A DNA stretch of 64,000 bases from Undibacter mobilis (GTDB lineage Bacteria; Pseudomonadota; Alphaproteobacteria; Rhizobiales; Xanthobacteraceae). A model generated the notes under the pieces. That model made no database searches, was not told the DNA's origin, and was given only the letters and a program-made list of their open reading frames with translations. The translations under genes and the position numbers were made by a program. The stretch covers positions 978,501 to 1,042,500 of the forward strand of contig NZ_QRGO01000001.1 in NCBI RefSeq assembly GCF_003367195.1, read 5' to 3'. Shown piece by piece: positions 1-12,111 of the stretch; position 1 is the first letter of the stretch, and each line of letters begins with the position of its first letter.

Positions 1-1
1 G

Positions 2-433
2 ATCAAGCGCCTGCGCCAGAGCTTCCCCGGCCGCATTGTCGGTCTGAAGGACTCCTCGGGCGACATAGCCTATGCGCGCTCGGTGGCGGCGATCGCCAAG
101 GACTTCGCCACCTTCCCCTCGACCGAGGCCTGCCTGCTCGATGCCCGCAAAGGCGAATTCGCCGGCTGCATCTCGGCGACGGCGAACGTCAATGCCGACC
201 TGTGCCAGCGCGCCTGGAAGGACGGCGACGCCGCTGCGCATGACAACGCAGTCGCGATCCGCAAATTGTTCGAGGGCCGGCCGCTGGTGCCGGGCGTCAA
301 GACTCTGCTCGGCCATATCCATGGCGATGCGACTTTGGCCCGCGTCCGCCCGCCATTTGCCGCCGTTTCCGTCGCCGATCGCACCGCCATTACTGCCGGC
401 TACGACGCGATCCGGACCAAAAACGGCGCCTAA
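2..433 (+). CDS. Dihydrodipicolinate synthase (DapA) family aldolase, 5'-truncated
   Basis: The frame is open from the window edge, so only the C-terminal part (about 143 residues) is seen. It carries GLKDSSGD, where the lysine aligns with the Schiff-base lysine of class I DapA/N-acetylneuraminate lyase family aldolases. These enzymes join or split pyruvate-type keto acids with aldehydes. The true dapA of lysine synthesis cannot be told from paralogues such as 4-hydroxy-2-oxoglutarate or sugar-acid aldolases, because the N-terminal active-site region lies outside the window. The gene ends 31 bases upstream of a good promoter for rpsT, so the two are probably separate transcription units. Confidence 0.85.
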   Translation: MKRLRQSFPGRIVGLKDSSGDIAYARSVAAIAKDFATFPSTEACLLDARKGEFAGCISATANVNADLCQRAWKDGDAAAHDNAVAIRKLFEGRPLVPGVKTLLGHIHGDATLARVRPPFAAVSVADRTAITAGYDAIRTKNGA

Positions 434-463
434 GGGGCTCAAACCGCTGCCATTTCTCGGGCG

Positions 464-492
464 TTGACGCCCGGGCGGAGGCCAACTATAAG
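464..492 (+). promoter_or_regulatory. sigma70-type promoter of rpsT
   Basis: TTGACG (464-469) and TATAAG (487-492) are separated by 17 bases, close to the housekeeping consensus. The predicted start near 499 would give a leader of about 110 nt before rpsT. Confidence 0.65.
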
Positions 493-503
493 CCACGCCC
501 AAT

Positions 504-524
504 GGGGCCGGATTTTCCGGCCCC
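504..524 (+). promoter_or_regulatory. GC hairpin in the rpsT 5' leader
   Basis: Perfect 8-bp stem GGGGCCGG (504-511) / CCGGCCCC (517-524) with loop ATTTT. It would lie at the very 5' end of the rpsT mRNA. No T-run follows, so it looks like a stabilising or regulatory leader structure rather than a terminator. Confidence 0.5.
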
Positions 525-611
525 GCTTATTCTTGCACAGACCGGCTCGCGAGCGCGGCACTTCTTCCGCCGCATGCGGCCAGTCGCGTTAGAGACCGAA
601 CGAGATTTAAG

Positions 612-878
612 ATGGCCAACACAAAGTCCGCCCGCAAGGCGACCCGCAAGATCGCGCGCCGCACCGAGATCAACAAGGCGCGTCGCACCATCCTGCGCAA
701 CTCAGTGCGCAAGGTTGAAGAAGCGATCACTGCCGGCGACCGCACCGCGGCCGCCGAAGCACTCAAGTCTGCGGAGCCCGCGATCATGCGTGCGGCGCAG
801 CGCGGCACCGTTCACAAGAACACAGCCAGCCGCAAGGTCTCGCGCCTCACGCACGCGATCGCCAAGCTCGGCAAATAA
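612..878 (+). CDS. rpsT: 30S ribosomal protein S20
   Basis: 88 residues beginning [14 protein letters not shown], typical of bacterial S20: short, very basic and predicted as a bundle of helices. S20 binds 16S rRNA early in assembly of the small subunit. The length fits the family (about 85-90). The start ATG follows a purine-rich stretch and the gene is monocistronic, between its own promoter (464-492) and a hairpin terminator (901-924). An rpsT-dnaA neighbourhood is common in Rhizobiales chromosomes. Confidence 0.97.
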   Translation: MANTKSARKATRKIARRTEINKARRTILRNSVRKVEEAITAGDRTAAAEALKSAEPAIMRAAQRGTVHKNTASRKVSRLTHAIAKLGK

Positions 879-900
879 GATACCGCAGTGCCGCGCTCGG

Positions 901-924
901 ATGAGCCGAGTTCGCTCGGCTCAT
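901..924 (+). terminator. Hairpin terminator after rpsT
   Basis: Perfect 10-bp stem ATGAGCCGAG (901-910) / CTCGGCTCAT (915-924) with a stable TTCG tetraloop, 22 bases after the rpsT stop. The T tract is poor (TT then AAAC), so it may act mainly as a 3'-end stabiliser. Confidence 0.6.
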
Positions 925-2118
925 TAAACGGCACGCGGTCGCTACCGCCGCAGCAATACAACGCGAAAGGCTCAACGCCGCCTGAAGTGGCGTTCGCTAC
1001 CGCGAAATTGCTTGGCGCCTTTTCTGAAAATCGAAGACAATGACTTTGCGCGGACGCTGGCGGCGTTCCGCGCTTGCGCGCGTTCGTCCAACTGTCATCG
1101 ACATGTCAGACAGTTATGGGCGTCAAGTATTTTCAGCGCTTTTTGCAAATCCGTTTTTCGCAAAACAAACAATCTCAACACCTTTTTGTCGGGGTTACCC
1201 TGCATTGCCGCTCAAAAAATTGAGCGCTCACATAACGACTTACACCGAATAAGGCGACGAGGACCCGGAAATGCCTGCGCCGCAGTCATTGCCGCGACGG
1301 CGCGATCGTTTTTTTTCTGATAGATTACCGCTGTCATTTAGTTCGACGGCTTGACCGATTCCCCACGACTCATCAACGCGTTGGTTAGCGAACGGTAGAA
1401 AATTCGGACATTCGGCCGGCGTCCCGCAATGGATCGACTGCGATCTTGCGACAAAACCAAATTGCTCGGCCGGACACCTTGTGTATTTTGAAAAGCGCGC
1501 GCGGCTCTTGCCACACGCGATCAGGAACAAGGAATGTTCTGCGCTCATTGGCAGATGAGAACGGCTATCTATTGCCCTGTGGCTGGAAAACTCCACTCGC
1601 GAAAGATGACCGGATAAAGCTTTGGCGTTAAACCGCCGGCACCGGACTTCTCTCCGACGAGTTGACGAGCCGCGCGGCAATAAAGGCAGATCGACGTCGC
1701 AAAAATTGAATTGAAGGCAATTCGGGTTTTGCGAAGATGGATTTGCGGTAGAGCCTGATCGAAGACGGACTTGATTGAGTAGGTATCTGGGCGAGAGCCC
1801 GCAGATTGGGGGGACTGTGATGATAGCGAACTCTCGTACGATTGGTGGTGCAGGCGCTTACATGCCGTGCCAGACTGACTCGTACAGCGCGCTCTTTCGT
1901 CAGGTCTCCGATGTCCGCTTGGGCAATGCGCCGCCCAACATCTAAAGGCGCCGTTCCCGTTCCTTTCAAAACGATATCGCGCCGTACCCGCTAGGCCGGC
2001 CGAGATATCCCGCAAATGTGTTGCGTCCTGTACCGGCGCGTCGACGGCTCGTTGCCGTCAGGCCGAGCAACCAATTGTCCGTTCAACCAAACAGACCAAA
2101 ACAAAAGAGAAGAAGAAA
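925..2118. other. Gene-free region upstream of dnaA (possible origin or dnaA control region)
   Basis: About 1.2 kb with no frame that looks like a gene; the short open frames on both strands have no recognisable product. It contains locally AT-richer stretches (about 1120-1260 and 1680-1760) in an otherwise GC-rich sequence. GATTC (1357-1361) and GACTC (1367-1371) form a close pair of GANTC methylation sites, with another at 1877-1881. I found no good match to the DnaA box TTATCCACA on either strand, so calling it oriC is only an inference from its place beside dnaA. Confidence 0.4.
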
Positions 2119-3549
2119 ATGCCGAACGACGATCAGGAGAGTTGGGTCAGAGTCAAAGCGCGCCTGCGCACGGAAGTTGGCGACGATGTCTTCTCCAGCT
2201 GGTTTGGACGTATGGAACTCGAAGGTATCGACGAGGGCGGCGTGCGCCTGTCGGTGCCGACCCGCTTTCTCAAGAGCTGGATCCAGTCGCACTATGCCGA
2301 AAAGGTTCTGACGTGCTGGCAGGCCGATCGTAGTGAGGTCGGCCGGATCGAGCTGATCGTCCGTTCGGCGGTGCTCAAGACCACCGCCCAGCCCAAGCCC
2401 AAAGTGGAACCCGCCCTCGCCATGCATGGCGAGAACCGTCCGCACAACGGCAACGGCATGTCTCGTCCGATTCCGGTCGGCGATGCCGCGGTCCATGAAG
2501 CGCTCGGCGGCTCGCCGCTCGATGCGCGGCTCACCTTCGACTCGTTCGTCGTCGGCCGCTCCAACACGCTGGCGCAGGCCGCTGCCAAGCAGGTCGCCGC
2601 GGCGCGCCGCACCGACCCGGTGATGTTCAACCCGCTCTACATCCATGCCGGCGTCGGCTTGGGCAAAACGCATCTGCTGCAGGCCATCACCTGGGCCGGT
2701 AATGCCGGTGGCGAGCGCAAGGTGCTCTACCTGACCGCCGAGAAATTCATGTACGGCTTCGTCGCCGCCCTGCGGGCGCAGAACGCGATTGCCTTCAAGG
2801 AAGCGCTGCGCGGCATCGGCGTGCTGGTGATCGACGACCTGCAGTTCCTGCAAGGCAAATCGACGCAGGCCGAGTTCTGCCACACCCTCAATGCGCTGAT
2901 CGATGCCGGCCGTCAGGTCGTCATCGCCTCGGACCGGCCGCCGTCGGAACTCGAGAGCCTGGACGAGCGCGTGCGCTCGCGGCTGGCCGGCGGTCTCGTC
3001 GTCGAGATGGGCGGGCTTGGCGAGGAACTGCGCCTCGAAATCCTGAAAGCCCGCGTGCAGGCTGCGCGCGCGCACCACCCGACCTTCGACGTGCCGCTGC
3101 CGGTGCTCGGGTATATCGCCAAGACCGTCACCCATAACGGCCGTGACCTCGAAGGCGCGCTCAACCGCCTGCTCGCGCACTCCAAGCTCACCGGCCAGTC
3201 GGTGACCATGGAAATGGCCGAGCGCGAGGTGAAGGATCTGATCCGGCCGCAGGAACCCAAGCGCGTCAAGATCGAGGACATCCAGCGCATCGTGGCCCGG
3301 CAGTACAATGTCAGCCGCTCCGACCTGCTGTCGTCGCGCCGGACCGCCAATGTGGTGCGCCCGCGCCAGGTGGCGATGTATCTTGCCAAGACGCTCACTT
3401 TGCGTTCGCTGCCGGAAATCGGCCGGCGCTTCGGCGGCCGCGACCACACCACGGTGCTGCACGCCGTCCGCAAGATCGAGGGCCTGGTCGGCAACGACGT
3501 CACGCTGTCGGAGGAGATCGAAATCCTCAAGCGCCAGCTGCAGGAGTAG
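2119..3549 (+). CDS. dnaA: Chromosomal replication initiator protein DnaA
   Basis: 476 residues. DnaA-ATP binds DnaA boxes at oriC and melts the origin. Domain I (about 1-75) includes WVRVKARL and FSSWFGRM. Domain III (AAA+) has Walker [11 protein letters not shown] (K183) and Walker [10 protein letters not shown] (D239, D240). The C-terminal helix-turn-helix carries the DnaA signature [11 protein letters not shown] (about 439-449). The ATG is preceded by a purine-rich AGAGAAGAAGAAA ribosome-binding region. It is followed by dnaN and recF, the usual order, although dnaN is separated by a palindromic repeat. Full length, nothing missing. Confidence 0.98.
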   Translation: MPNDDQESWVRVKARLRTEVGDDVFSSWFGRMELEGIDEGGVRLSVPTRFLKSWIQSHYAEKVLTCWQADRSEVGRIELIVRSAVLKTTAQPKPKVEPALAMHGENRPHNGNGMSRPIPVGDAAVHEALGGSPLDARLTFDSFVVGRSNTLAQAAAKQVAAARRTDPVMFNPLYIHAGVGLGKTHLLQAITWAGNAGGERKVLYLTAEKFMYGFVAALRAQNAIAFKEALRGIGVLVIDDLQFLQGKSTQAEFCHTLNALIDAGRQVVIASDRPPSELESLDERVRSRLAGGLVVEMGGLGEELRLEILKARVQAARAHHPTFDVPLPVLGYIAKTVTHNGRDLEGALNRLLAHSKLTGQSVTMEMAEREVKDLIRPQEPKRVKIEDIQRIVARQYNVSRSDLLSSRRTANVVRPRQVAMYLAKTLTLRSLPEIGRRFGGRDHTTVLHAVRKIEGLVGNDVTLSEEIEILKRQLQE

Positions 3550-3559
3550 GTCATCTTTT

Positions 3560-3665
3560 GTCCCGGGCGCTGCGCGCATGAAATGACGCGCAGCAGACCG
3601 GGGACCCTCTCGCAATGCGACGGCCCCGATCAGCACCGCTTCGTGCGGCGGCGCGTCCGGGGCTA
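3560..3665. repeat. Palindromic intergenic repeat, family B (copy 1)
   Basis: Two back-to-back inverted structures: GTCCCGGGCGC...CCGGGGAC followed by GGCCCCG...CCGGGGC. The same layout, including the CTCTCG-type linker and the GGCCCCG start of the second hairpin, recurs at 35391-35522. It lies between dnaA and dnaN. Confidence 0.7.
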
Positions 3666-3820
3666 GCAAGCCTGTGGACGCCCTGGGGATAGGACCGGGG
3701 ACTTCGCGCCTGCGCGCAGCCTGCTCTTGCGCAAATGCCCCGCTCTTGCCACCTTTGCCCCCCGGCTTCCGCCGGCCGGCGCCAGCGGTGTGGGTTTTCG
3801 GCGCCGAAGCGGGAATTTCC

Positions 3821-4939
3821 ATGAAAATCACTGTCGAACGCGCTGAACTCCTCAAGTCGCTGAGCCACGTCTATCGCGTGGTCGAGCGGCGCAACACCAT
3901 TCCAATCCTGTCCAACGTGTTGATCCGGGCCGACAAGGGCCAGCTCAGCATGAAGGCCACCGACCTCGATCTCGAAGTCACCGACTCGATTGCGGCGGAG
4001 GTTGCGCCCGGCGGCGCCACCACCGTGCCGGCGCACATGTTCTACGACATCGTACGCAAGCTGCCGGACGGCTCGCAGATCGTGATCGAGGGCTCCGGCG
4101 AACGCGCCGTGCTGACCATCCGCGCCGGCCGCTCGCGCTTCACGCTGCAGACCCTGCCCGAGAGCGACTTCCCCGATCTCGCCGCCGGCGAGATGAGCCA
4201 TTCGTTCAAGGTGCCCGCAGCCGACTTCAAGCGCCTCATCGACAAGACGCAGTTCGCGATATCGACCGAAGAGACCCGCTATTACCTCAACGGCATCTAC
4301 CTGCACGCCGCGGGCTCGGCCAAGACCGCGACCTTGCGCGCGGTGGCGACCGACGGTCACCGTCTGGCGCAGGTCGAACTGCCGCTGCCGGAAGGCGCCG
4401 CCGGCATGCCGGGCATCATCATTCCACGCAAGACGGTCGCCGAAGTGCAGCGCCTGATCGAGAGCGGCGAAGGCGACATCGCCATTGAACTCTCCGCCGG
4501 CAAGATCCGTTTCTCCATCGGCAATGTCGTCCTGATCTCCAAGCTGATCGACGGCACCTTCCCCGACTACGGCCGCGTCATTCCGGCCAACAACGACAAG
4601 AACCTCGTCGTCGACAAGAAGGACTTCGAGGCGGCAGTCGACCGCGTCTCCACGGTGTCGAGCGAACGCGGCCGCGCCGTGAAGCTGTCGATCACCGGCG
4701 GACGCCTGGTGCTGTCGGTGACCAATCCGGATTCCGGCAGCGCCACCGAAGAGCTGGAGGTGGACTACGAATCCGATCCGCTCGATATCGGCTTCAACTC
4801 GCGTTACCTGCTCGACATCGCCGCGCAGATCGAAGGCGAGGTCGCGGTTCTGAAGCTTGCCGATGCGGGCTCGCCGACGCTGATCCAGGACAAGGATGCC
4901 AAAGGCGCGCTCTACGTGCTGATGCCAATGCGGGTGTGA
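3821..4939 (+). CDS. dnaN: DNA polymerase III beta sliding clamp
   Basis: 372 residues beginning MKITVERAELLKSL, the usual DnaN N-terminus; upstream in-frame ATGs would add a non-conserved arginine/proline-rich extension. The protein is a ring-shaped dimer of three similar clamp domains that tethers DNA polymerase III to its template. The last residues are YVLMPMRV, the conserved clamp ending that forms part of the partner-binding cleft. Length is normal for the family. Repeat elements flank the gene on both sides, so it may have its own promoter. Confidence 0.97.
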   Translation: MKITVERAELLKSLSHVYRVVERRNTIPILSNVLIRADKGQLSMKATDLDLEVTDSIAAEVAPGGATTVPAHMFYDIVRKLPDGSQIVIEGSGERAVLTIRAGRSRFTLQTLPESDFPDLAAGEMSHSFKVPAADFKRLIDKTQFAISTEETRYYLNGIYLHAAGSAKTATLRAVATDGHRLAQVELPLPEGAAGMPGIIIPRKTVAEVQRLIESGEGDIAIELSAGKIRFSIGNVVLISKLIDGTFPDYGRVIPANNDKNLVVDKKDFEAAVDRVSTVSSERGRAVKLSITGGRLVLSVTNPDSGSATEELEVDYESDPLDIGFNSRYLLDIAAQIEGEVAVLKLADAGSPTLIQDKDAKGALYVLMPMRV

Positions 4940-4947
4940 TGTTGCAG

Positions 4948-5048
4948 CCTCATCCTGAGGAGCGTCGCGCAAGCGACGCGTCTCGAAGAATGGGGCCGCC
5001 CTCGTCCTTCGAAACGCGGCCTGCGGCCGCTTGTCAGGATCAGGGCGG
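4948..5048. repeat. Palindromic intergenic repeat, family A (copy 1)
   Basis: A roughly 100-bp imperfect palindrome built from two inverted half-elements. It starts CCTCATCCTGAGGAGCG, holds a GCGTCTCGAAG core, and its second half reads back as a diverged copy (CCTCGTCCTTCGAAACGCG...). A closer-to-perfect copy is at 63559-63655. It lies between dnaN and recF. Confidence 0.75.
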
Positions 5049-5091
5049 GGTCAGCTTGTGACCCCCGCGGCTGTGCATTAGAGCACAACCT

Positions 5092-6237
5092 ATGACCGCC
5101 GCCTTTTTCCGCCGTCTCTCGCTGACCAACTTCCGCAGCTATCACGCGACGACGCTTGAGCTTGGCCGCAATGGGCCGGTGGTGCTGACCGGACCAAATG
5201 GGGCCGGCAAGACCAACCTGATCGAGGCGATTTCGATGCTGGCGCCGGGCCGTGGCCTGCGCCGGGCGACGCTCGATGAACTCGCCTTTGCCGAGGGCGA
5301 CGGCAGCTGGGCCGTTTCGGCGGAAATCGAAGGCATGCTGGGACTCGCCACGCTGGGCACCGGCATCGAGCCGCCGACGGGTGAGGAAACCACCAACGCC
5401 CGCAAATGCCGCATCGATCGCGAGCCGGTGTCGTCGGCCGCCGCCTTCGCCGACCATCTGCGCATCATCTGGCTGACGCCGTCGATGGACCCGCTGTTTG
5501 TCGGCCCCGCCGCCGACCGCCGCCGCTTCCTCGACCGGCTGGTGCTCGCGGTCGATGCCCAGCATGCGAGCCGCGTCTCGGCACTGGAGCGATCGCTGCG
5601 GTCGCGCAATCGCCTGCTGGAGGATCAGCGCAGCGACCCGCACTGGCTCGATGCCATCGAGCACGAGACCGCCGAAGTCGCGGTCGCCGTTTCGGCGGCG
5701 CGCTTTGAAACCGTGACGCGCCTTGCCGGTGCACTCGAAGCCGCACGCGAGGAAGCGCCCGCCTTCGCCATGCCACGCATCGCCCTTCGCGGCTGGATGG
5801 AAAACCAGTGGCCGGTGAGCAGCGCGCGCGAGATCGAGGACCGCTATCGCGACCTGTTGCGATCGAGCCGCGCGCAGGACGCCGCCGCCGGCCGCACGCT
5901 GGAAGGCCCACACCGCGCCGACCTTGAGGTCGTTCATGCCGGCAAGGGCGTTGCTGCTGCCGACGCCTCAACCGGCGAGCAGAAAGCGATGCTCATTCGC
6001 CTGATGCTCGCGCATGCGCAACTGATCAAGGACATGACCGGCACCGCGCCGGTGATGCTGCTCGACGAAGTCGTGGCCCATCTCGACCCGGTGCGTCGCG
6101 CCGCCCTGTACGACGCCCTCGCGGCGCTCGGCACGCAAGTGTGGATGACGGGTGCCGATCCAGCCGCCTTCGCGGACATTGCCGACCGTGCCGAGTGGTT
6201 CGACGTGACCCCCAGCGGGGTTTCAAAGCGCGGCTGA
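5092..6237 (+). CDS. recF: DNA replication and repair protein RecF
   Basis: 381 residues. RecF is an SMC-like ATPase that loads RecA at single-strand gaps with RecO and RecR. Walker A GPNGAGKTNL has its lysine at about residue 40. The signature STGEQKAMLIRL and Walker B VMLLDEVVAHLD are near the C-terminus. The N-terminal LSLTNFRSY is the family's typical opening. It follows dnaN after a family A repeat, so it may be less tightly co-transcribed than in compact dnaA-dnaN-recF operons. Confidence 0.95.
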   Translation: MTAAFFRRLSLTNFRSYHATTLELGRNGPVVLTGPNGAGKTNLIEAISMLAPGRGLRRATLDELAFAEGDGSWAVSAEIEGMLGLATLGTGIEPPTGEETTNARKCRIDREPVSSAAAFADHLRIIWLTPSMDPLFVGPAADRRRFLDRLVLAVDAQHASRVSALERSLRSRNRLLEDQRSDPHWLDAIEHETAEVAVAVSAARFETVTRLAGALEAAREEAPAFAMPRIALRGWMENQWPVSSAREIEDRYRDLLRSSRAQDAAAGRTLEGPHRADLEVVHAGKGVAAADASTGEQKAMLIRLMLAHAQLIKDMTGTAPVMLLDEVVAHLDPVRRAALYDALAALGTQVWMTGADPAAFADIADRAEWFDVTPSGVSKRG

Positions 6238-6381
6238 AAGTTCCGTAAGCCTGCGGTAACACTCGGTTAATCGAGATATTTTGAAGTTTCGGAAAATAGG
6301 AACAATTGCAGTATCGCGGCTTTTACCCTGCGACGTTCGTGAAATGGCAGAGAGCAAAGTCAGATACTGGAACCCAGGCCC

Positions 6382-6591
6382 ATGACCGATACCAACTTGC
6401 ATCCGGCCGAGCGATTAAAGCACGAGATTCATCGCACGCTCGATATGATCGATACCCAGCTGTCGCGGCTTGAGATTTTGACAGCCGCAGTCGCAGCCTT
6501 CGAGCGGCCGATCCCGGATTACGACCTGGCATTTCAGCACCAGCGGCATGTGACAGCACGTGCAACCGTCCTGCGTAACGCGTCGCTATAA
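6382..6591 (+). CDS. Small hypothetical protein
   Basis: 69 residues beginning MTDTNLHPAERLKHEI. It is mostly helical in composition, with a heptad-like region (RTLDMIDTQLSRLEILTAAVAAF) suggesting a short coiled coil. I do not recognise the family. A frame of similar size exists on the opposite strand, so this call rests only on an ATG start, composition and its place between recF and the chloride channel. Its stop overlaps the stop of the convergent ClC gene by a few bases. Confidence 0.4.
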   Translation: MTDTNLHPAERLKHEIHRTLDMIDTQLSRLEILTAAVAAFERPIPDYDLAFQHQRHVTARATVLRNASL

Positions 6592-8340
6592 GTCTCCGAG
6601 AAGCGCACGTCGCTGACGCTCCGATGCATCCGAAAATCGCCGAAGCGCATGCGCTTCGGTCAGCATCCCGACCACCTGGGCGCGCTCGAGACTGTCCACC
6701 ACCGGCAAGGCTTCGGCCTCGTATTTTTCGAAGGCCTTGATCGCTTCTTGCGCTGTCATCTGCTGCAGCAGCATTTCGCCCTTGTGACGCAACAAATCCG
6801 TGAGCGGTGTCACCGCCGGAACTTCGGTCGAATGCGCTTCGGCGACCATCACCATACCGGCATAGTGACCGTCCTCATCGACAGCGAGCACCTGGTTGGT
6901 CGATCCGAGCGGAAACTTTTCGCGGAACACCGGCAATGGCGTCTCGGTCGATGTGGTGCGCACGTCGGCGCGCATCATTTGCGCCACCGTGAGGTCGCGA
7001 ATCCAGCCGACATCGGCGCCGCCGCGGATGGTTTCGCCGCGCAAATGGAAGCGCCATGTGGCGAAGGAATAGCCGAACAGTTCGCGGGTCACCTGCATCG
7101 ATACGATGACGGCAATCAGCACCGTGCCGGTGAGCCACAGGTCGCCGGTGGTCTCCAGCGCGATAAAACACATGGTCAGCGGCCCGCCGATCACCGAAGC
7201 CGCGAGCGCACTCATGCCGATGATCGCATAGGCATCGGGATTGAGCGCAAGCGATGGCCACGCGGTGTTGACGCCGACGGCGAAGAGCTGGCCACCGAGC
7301 GCGCCCATCAGCAGGGCCGCAAAGAACAGGCCGCCGCGAAACCCGCTGCCGAGCGACACGATGGCCGCCAGCGCCTTGAGCAACAACAGCATCAGCAAGG
7401 TCTCGACCGGCAGCTTGAACAGCGTCGTCAGATGCAGCGCGCCATGGCCCGACGACATGACACGCGGCGTAATCATGGCGAGCAGGCCGACCAAAGCGCC
7501 GCCCAGCATTGGCCTCAACCACGGCCGCACCCCGACGCGGCCGAGCAGCACCTCGCAGGCCGACACGCCGCGCATCAGCGCGATGCCGAAGAAGGCCGCC
7601 AGCAGGCCGAAGCCGCCGGCAATAGCGAGATCCTGAAATCCGATCGCGGTCATCTGGCCGGCCTCGACGCCAATCCGGTCGGGCGCAAAGGCGGCGGAGG
7701 TGAGATAGCCGAACAACGCGGCGATCCCGACCGGCGCCAGGCTGCCGACGGCGTAACTGCCGATGATCAGCTCAAAGGCGTAGAAAGCGCCGGCCAGCGG
7801 CGCCCCGAAGGCCCCGGCAATGGCGCCGGCGGCACCGCAGCCGACCAGCAGACGCATATCACTGCGGCGCAGGCGGAAAGCCTGGCCAAGCTTCGAGGCC
7901 AGGCCGCTGGATAACTGGGTATAGCCAGCCTCCAGCCCGACCGAGGCGCCGACGCCGCTCGACCACATGGTTTGCGCCGCCACGATGAGGCTGCCGCGCA
8001 TCGACATCCGGCCGCCATGCAGCGCATTGGCCTCGATCGGGTCGATCTCCATCCCGCGAAAGCGCGAGATGGTGCGGGTCGCAAGACCCAGCACAAGGCC
8101 GCCAAGGCAGGGCACCAGAAAGGCATAGAGCGGGTCGATGGAGCTGCGCGCCGATAAACGCTCTCCCGGCTCGAGGCCGAAGAATTTGAGATGCATGAAG
8201 CTGACGACCGCGCCCATCACCGCGACCACCAGCCCCGCCAGCCCGCCGGCAAGGGCGGCCAGCAGGATGATGCTGGACTCGCGGGCGCGGATGAAGGCGC
8301 GCAGGCGATGGGGAACTTCAAAGCCGCTAAAGGCGCTCAT
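6586..8340 (-). CDS. ClC-family chloride channel/antiporter with C-terminal CBS domains
   Basis: About 584 residues. The N-terminal two thirds is a multi-helix membrane domain with ClC hallmarks: SSGVGASVGLEAG (gating-glutamate region, E137 from this start), FGAPLAGAFYAFE, and GSGFRGGLFF (about 331-340). The C-terminal about 140 residues look like a CBS-domain pair (DVRTTSTETPLPVFREKF..., TAQEAIKAFEKYEAEALPVVD). ClC proteins carry Cl- either passively or coupled to H+. The usual GREGP motif reads GLEAG here, so selectivity may differ. The ATG at 8340 is used; an in-frame TTG at 8349 is possible. It is convergent with the small gene at 6382. Confidence 0.9.
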   Translation of the reverse strand: MSAFSGFEVPHRLRAFIRARESSIILLAALAGGLAGLVVAVMGAVVSFMHLKFFGLEPGERLSARSSIDPLYAFLVPCLGGLVLGLATRTISRFRGMEIDPIEANALHGGRMSMRGSLIVAAQTMWSSGVGASVGLEAGYTQLSSGLASKLGQAFRLRRSDMRLLVGCGAAGAIAGAFGAPLAGAFYAFELIIGSYAVGSLAPVGIAALFGYLTSAAFAPDRIGVEAGQMTAIGFQDLAIAGGFGLLAAFFGIALMRGVSACEVLLGRVGVRPWLRPMLGGALVGLLAMITPRVMSSGHGALHLTTLFKLPVETLLMLLLLKALAAIVSLGSGFRGGLFFAALLMGALGGQLFAVGVNTAWPSLALNPDAYAIIGMSALAASVIGGPLTMCFIALETTGDLWLTGTVLIAVIVSMQVTRELFGYSFATWRFHLRGETIRGGADVGWIRDLTVAQMMRADVRTTSTETPLPVFREKFPLGSTNQVLAVDEDGHYAGMVMVAEAHSTEVPAVTPLTDLLRHKGEMLLQQMTAQEAIKAFEKYEAEALPVVDSLERAQVVGMLTEAHALRRFSDASERQRRALLGDL

Positions 8341-11150
<2,810 letters not shown>

Positions 11151-11176
11151 AGCTGCAAGACCGGCGACGAATTCAG

Positions 11177-11208
11177 GCCCGGAGCGGCATCACCGCTCCG
11201 GGCTTTTT
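11177..11208 (+). terminator. Intrinsic terminator of gyrB
   Basis: Perfect 11-bp stem GCCCGGAGCGG / CCGCTCCGGGC with loop CATCA, followed by TTTTT. Confidence 0.9.
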
Positions 11209-11225
11209 CATGGACGGGGCCGCGC

Positions 11226-11690
11226 TCAGTCGCAAACGCGCGAGCTTGCCCAGACCCAGCCGCCATAGCCGTCGGCGACCCGAACGCGGCGCACGGTGCA
11301 ATTCTCACCGTAGCTGACGCGGTAGGGCCGGTAGCCGTCATGGCGATACGAACTGCCCTCGTAATAAGGCCGGCGGTAGGGTTCGCTGTAGACCGCGGGA
11401 CGATAATAGGGCTCGCGGTAGTTCACCGTGCGATAGGGCGAGCCGTAATAGGAACTGCGATGCCGCGGCGCGTAATAGCCATCGCGATAGCCGTCATCGA
11501 CGCGCACATAGCGAACGACGCGAACATATTTGACGACCTTGCGGTAACAGCAGTTCGACGAAACGGAGACGTTACCGCGGTAGCCGTACCCACCATTGTA
11601 ATACTCGCCGGCGCGCGCGACGTCCGGCGCGAAGGCCGCAGCGAACAGAAGTGCGGCAAGACCGAGAACCATCGTCGCCATTCGATACAT
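11226..11690 (-). CDS. Tyrosine/arginine-rich exported protein of unknown function
   Basis: 154 residues from the ATG at 11690, which has GGGAG about seven bases upstream. Residues 1-28 form a signal peptide (MYRMATMVLGLAALLFAAAF...ARA). The mature part is extremely rich in Tyr, Arg, Ser and Pro, with repeated Y-R-x-P-Y-Y type steps, and holds four cysteines (a CC pair near the N-terminus, two near the C-terminus). It is probably periplasmic or surface-exposed. I recognise no enzymatic domain. It is convergent with gyrB, the gyrB terminator lying between them. Confidence 0.75.
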   Translation of the reverse strand: MYRMATMVLGLAALLFAAAFAPDVARAGEYYNGGYGYRGNVSVSSNCCYRKVVKYVRVVRYVRVDDGYRDGYYAPRHRSSYYGSPYRTVNYREPYYRPAVYSEPYRRPYYEGSSYRHDGYRPYRVSYGENCTVRRVRVADGYGGWVWASSRVCD

Positions 11691-11838
11691 GAGCCTACTC
11701 CCTGCAAACAGCCGACCGCACAAGGCCGGTCATTAAGATTTTAAACAATATTAACACTTGTGGCGATGCCCATTCGGGGCGTCGTAAGTAATTGATTTCA
11801 TTAGATAGTAGTAGGATCGTGCCGTACCAGGCACACCA

Positions 11839-12015
11839 TCATGAAGTCAGTTTGGCGCCGATGGCCAGCCCGATGGCAACGGCGCCGACGAACAGCACCA
11901 GGAAGATACCGGCCAGCCATTTGGCGATGGTCGCCGCAGCTTCCTCGACGCCGCTGAAACCGAACAGGCCGGCGACGATGGCGATGATGAGAAAAATGAA
12001 AGCCCACTTGAGCAT
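11839..12015 (-). CDS. DUF1328 small membrane protein (YtjA-like)
   Basis: 58 residues starting [20 protein letters not shown], with GAGGGGC just upstream as ribosome-binding site; the longer frame from 12030 lacks one. It has two hydrophobic helices around a short loop ([14 protein letters not shown]). This matches the DUF1328 family, small inner-membrane proteins often linked to stress responses, with no known biochemical role. Confidence 0.85.
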   Translation of the reverse strand: MLKWAFIFLIIAIVAGLFGFSGVEEAAATIAKWLAGIFLVLFVGAVAIGLAIGAKLTS

Positions 12016-12111
12016 GGCGCCCCTCGTCATTCACGGTTGCCAGTCAAACGACGACCAACCCGTTCGAGTTCCATTGCGCCAACATTACGCTGCGACTCCG
12101 TTCCGGTGAAG

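Noticed and set aside
3670..3680. TGTGGACGC as a DnaA box between dnaA and dnaN
   Set aside because: Only a partial match to TGTGGATAA, single, at the edge of a repeat; not enough to call an origin.
2083..3855. 590-codon open frame antisense to dnaA
   Set aside because: Low-complexity His/Arg/Asp-rich translation typical of the reverse of GC-rich coding sequence; dnaA on the other strand is certain.
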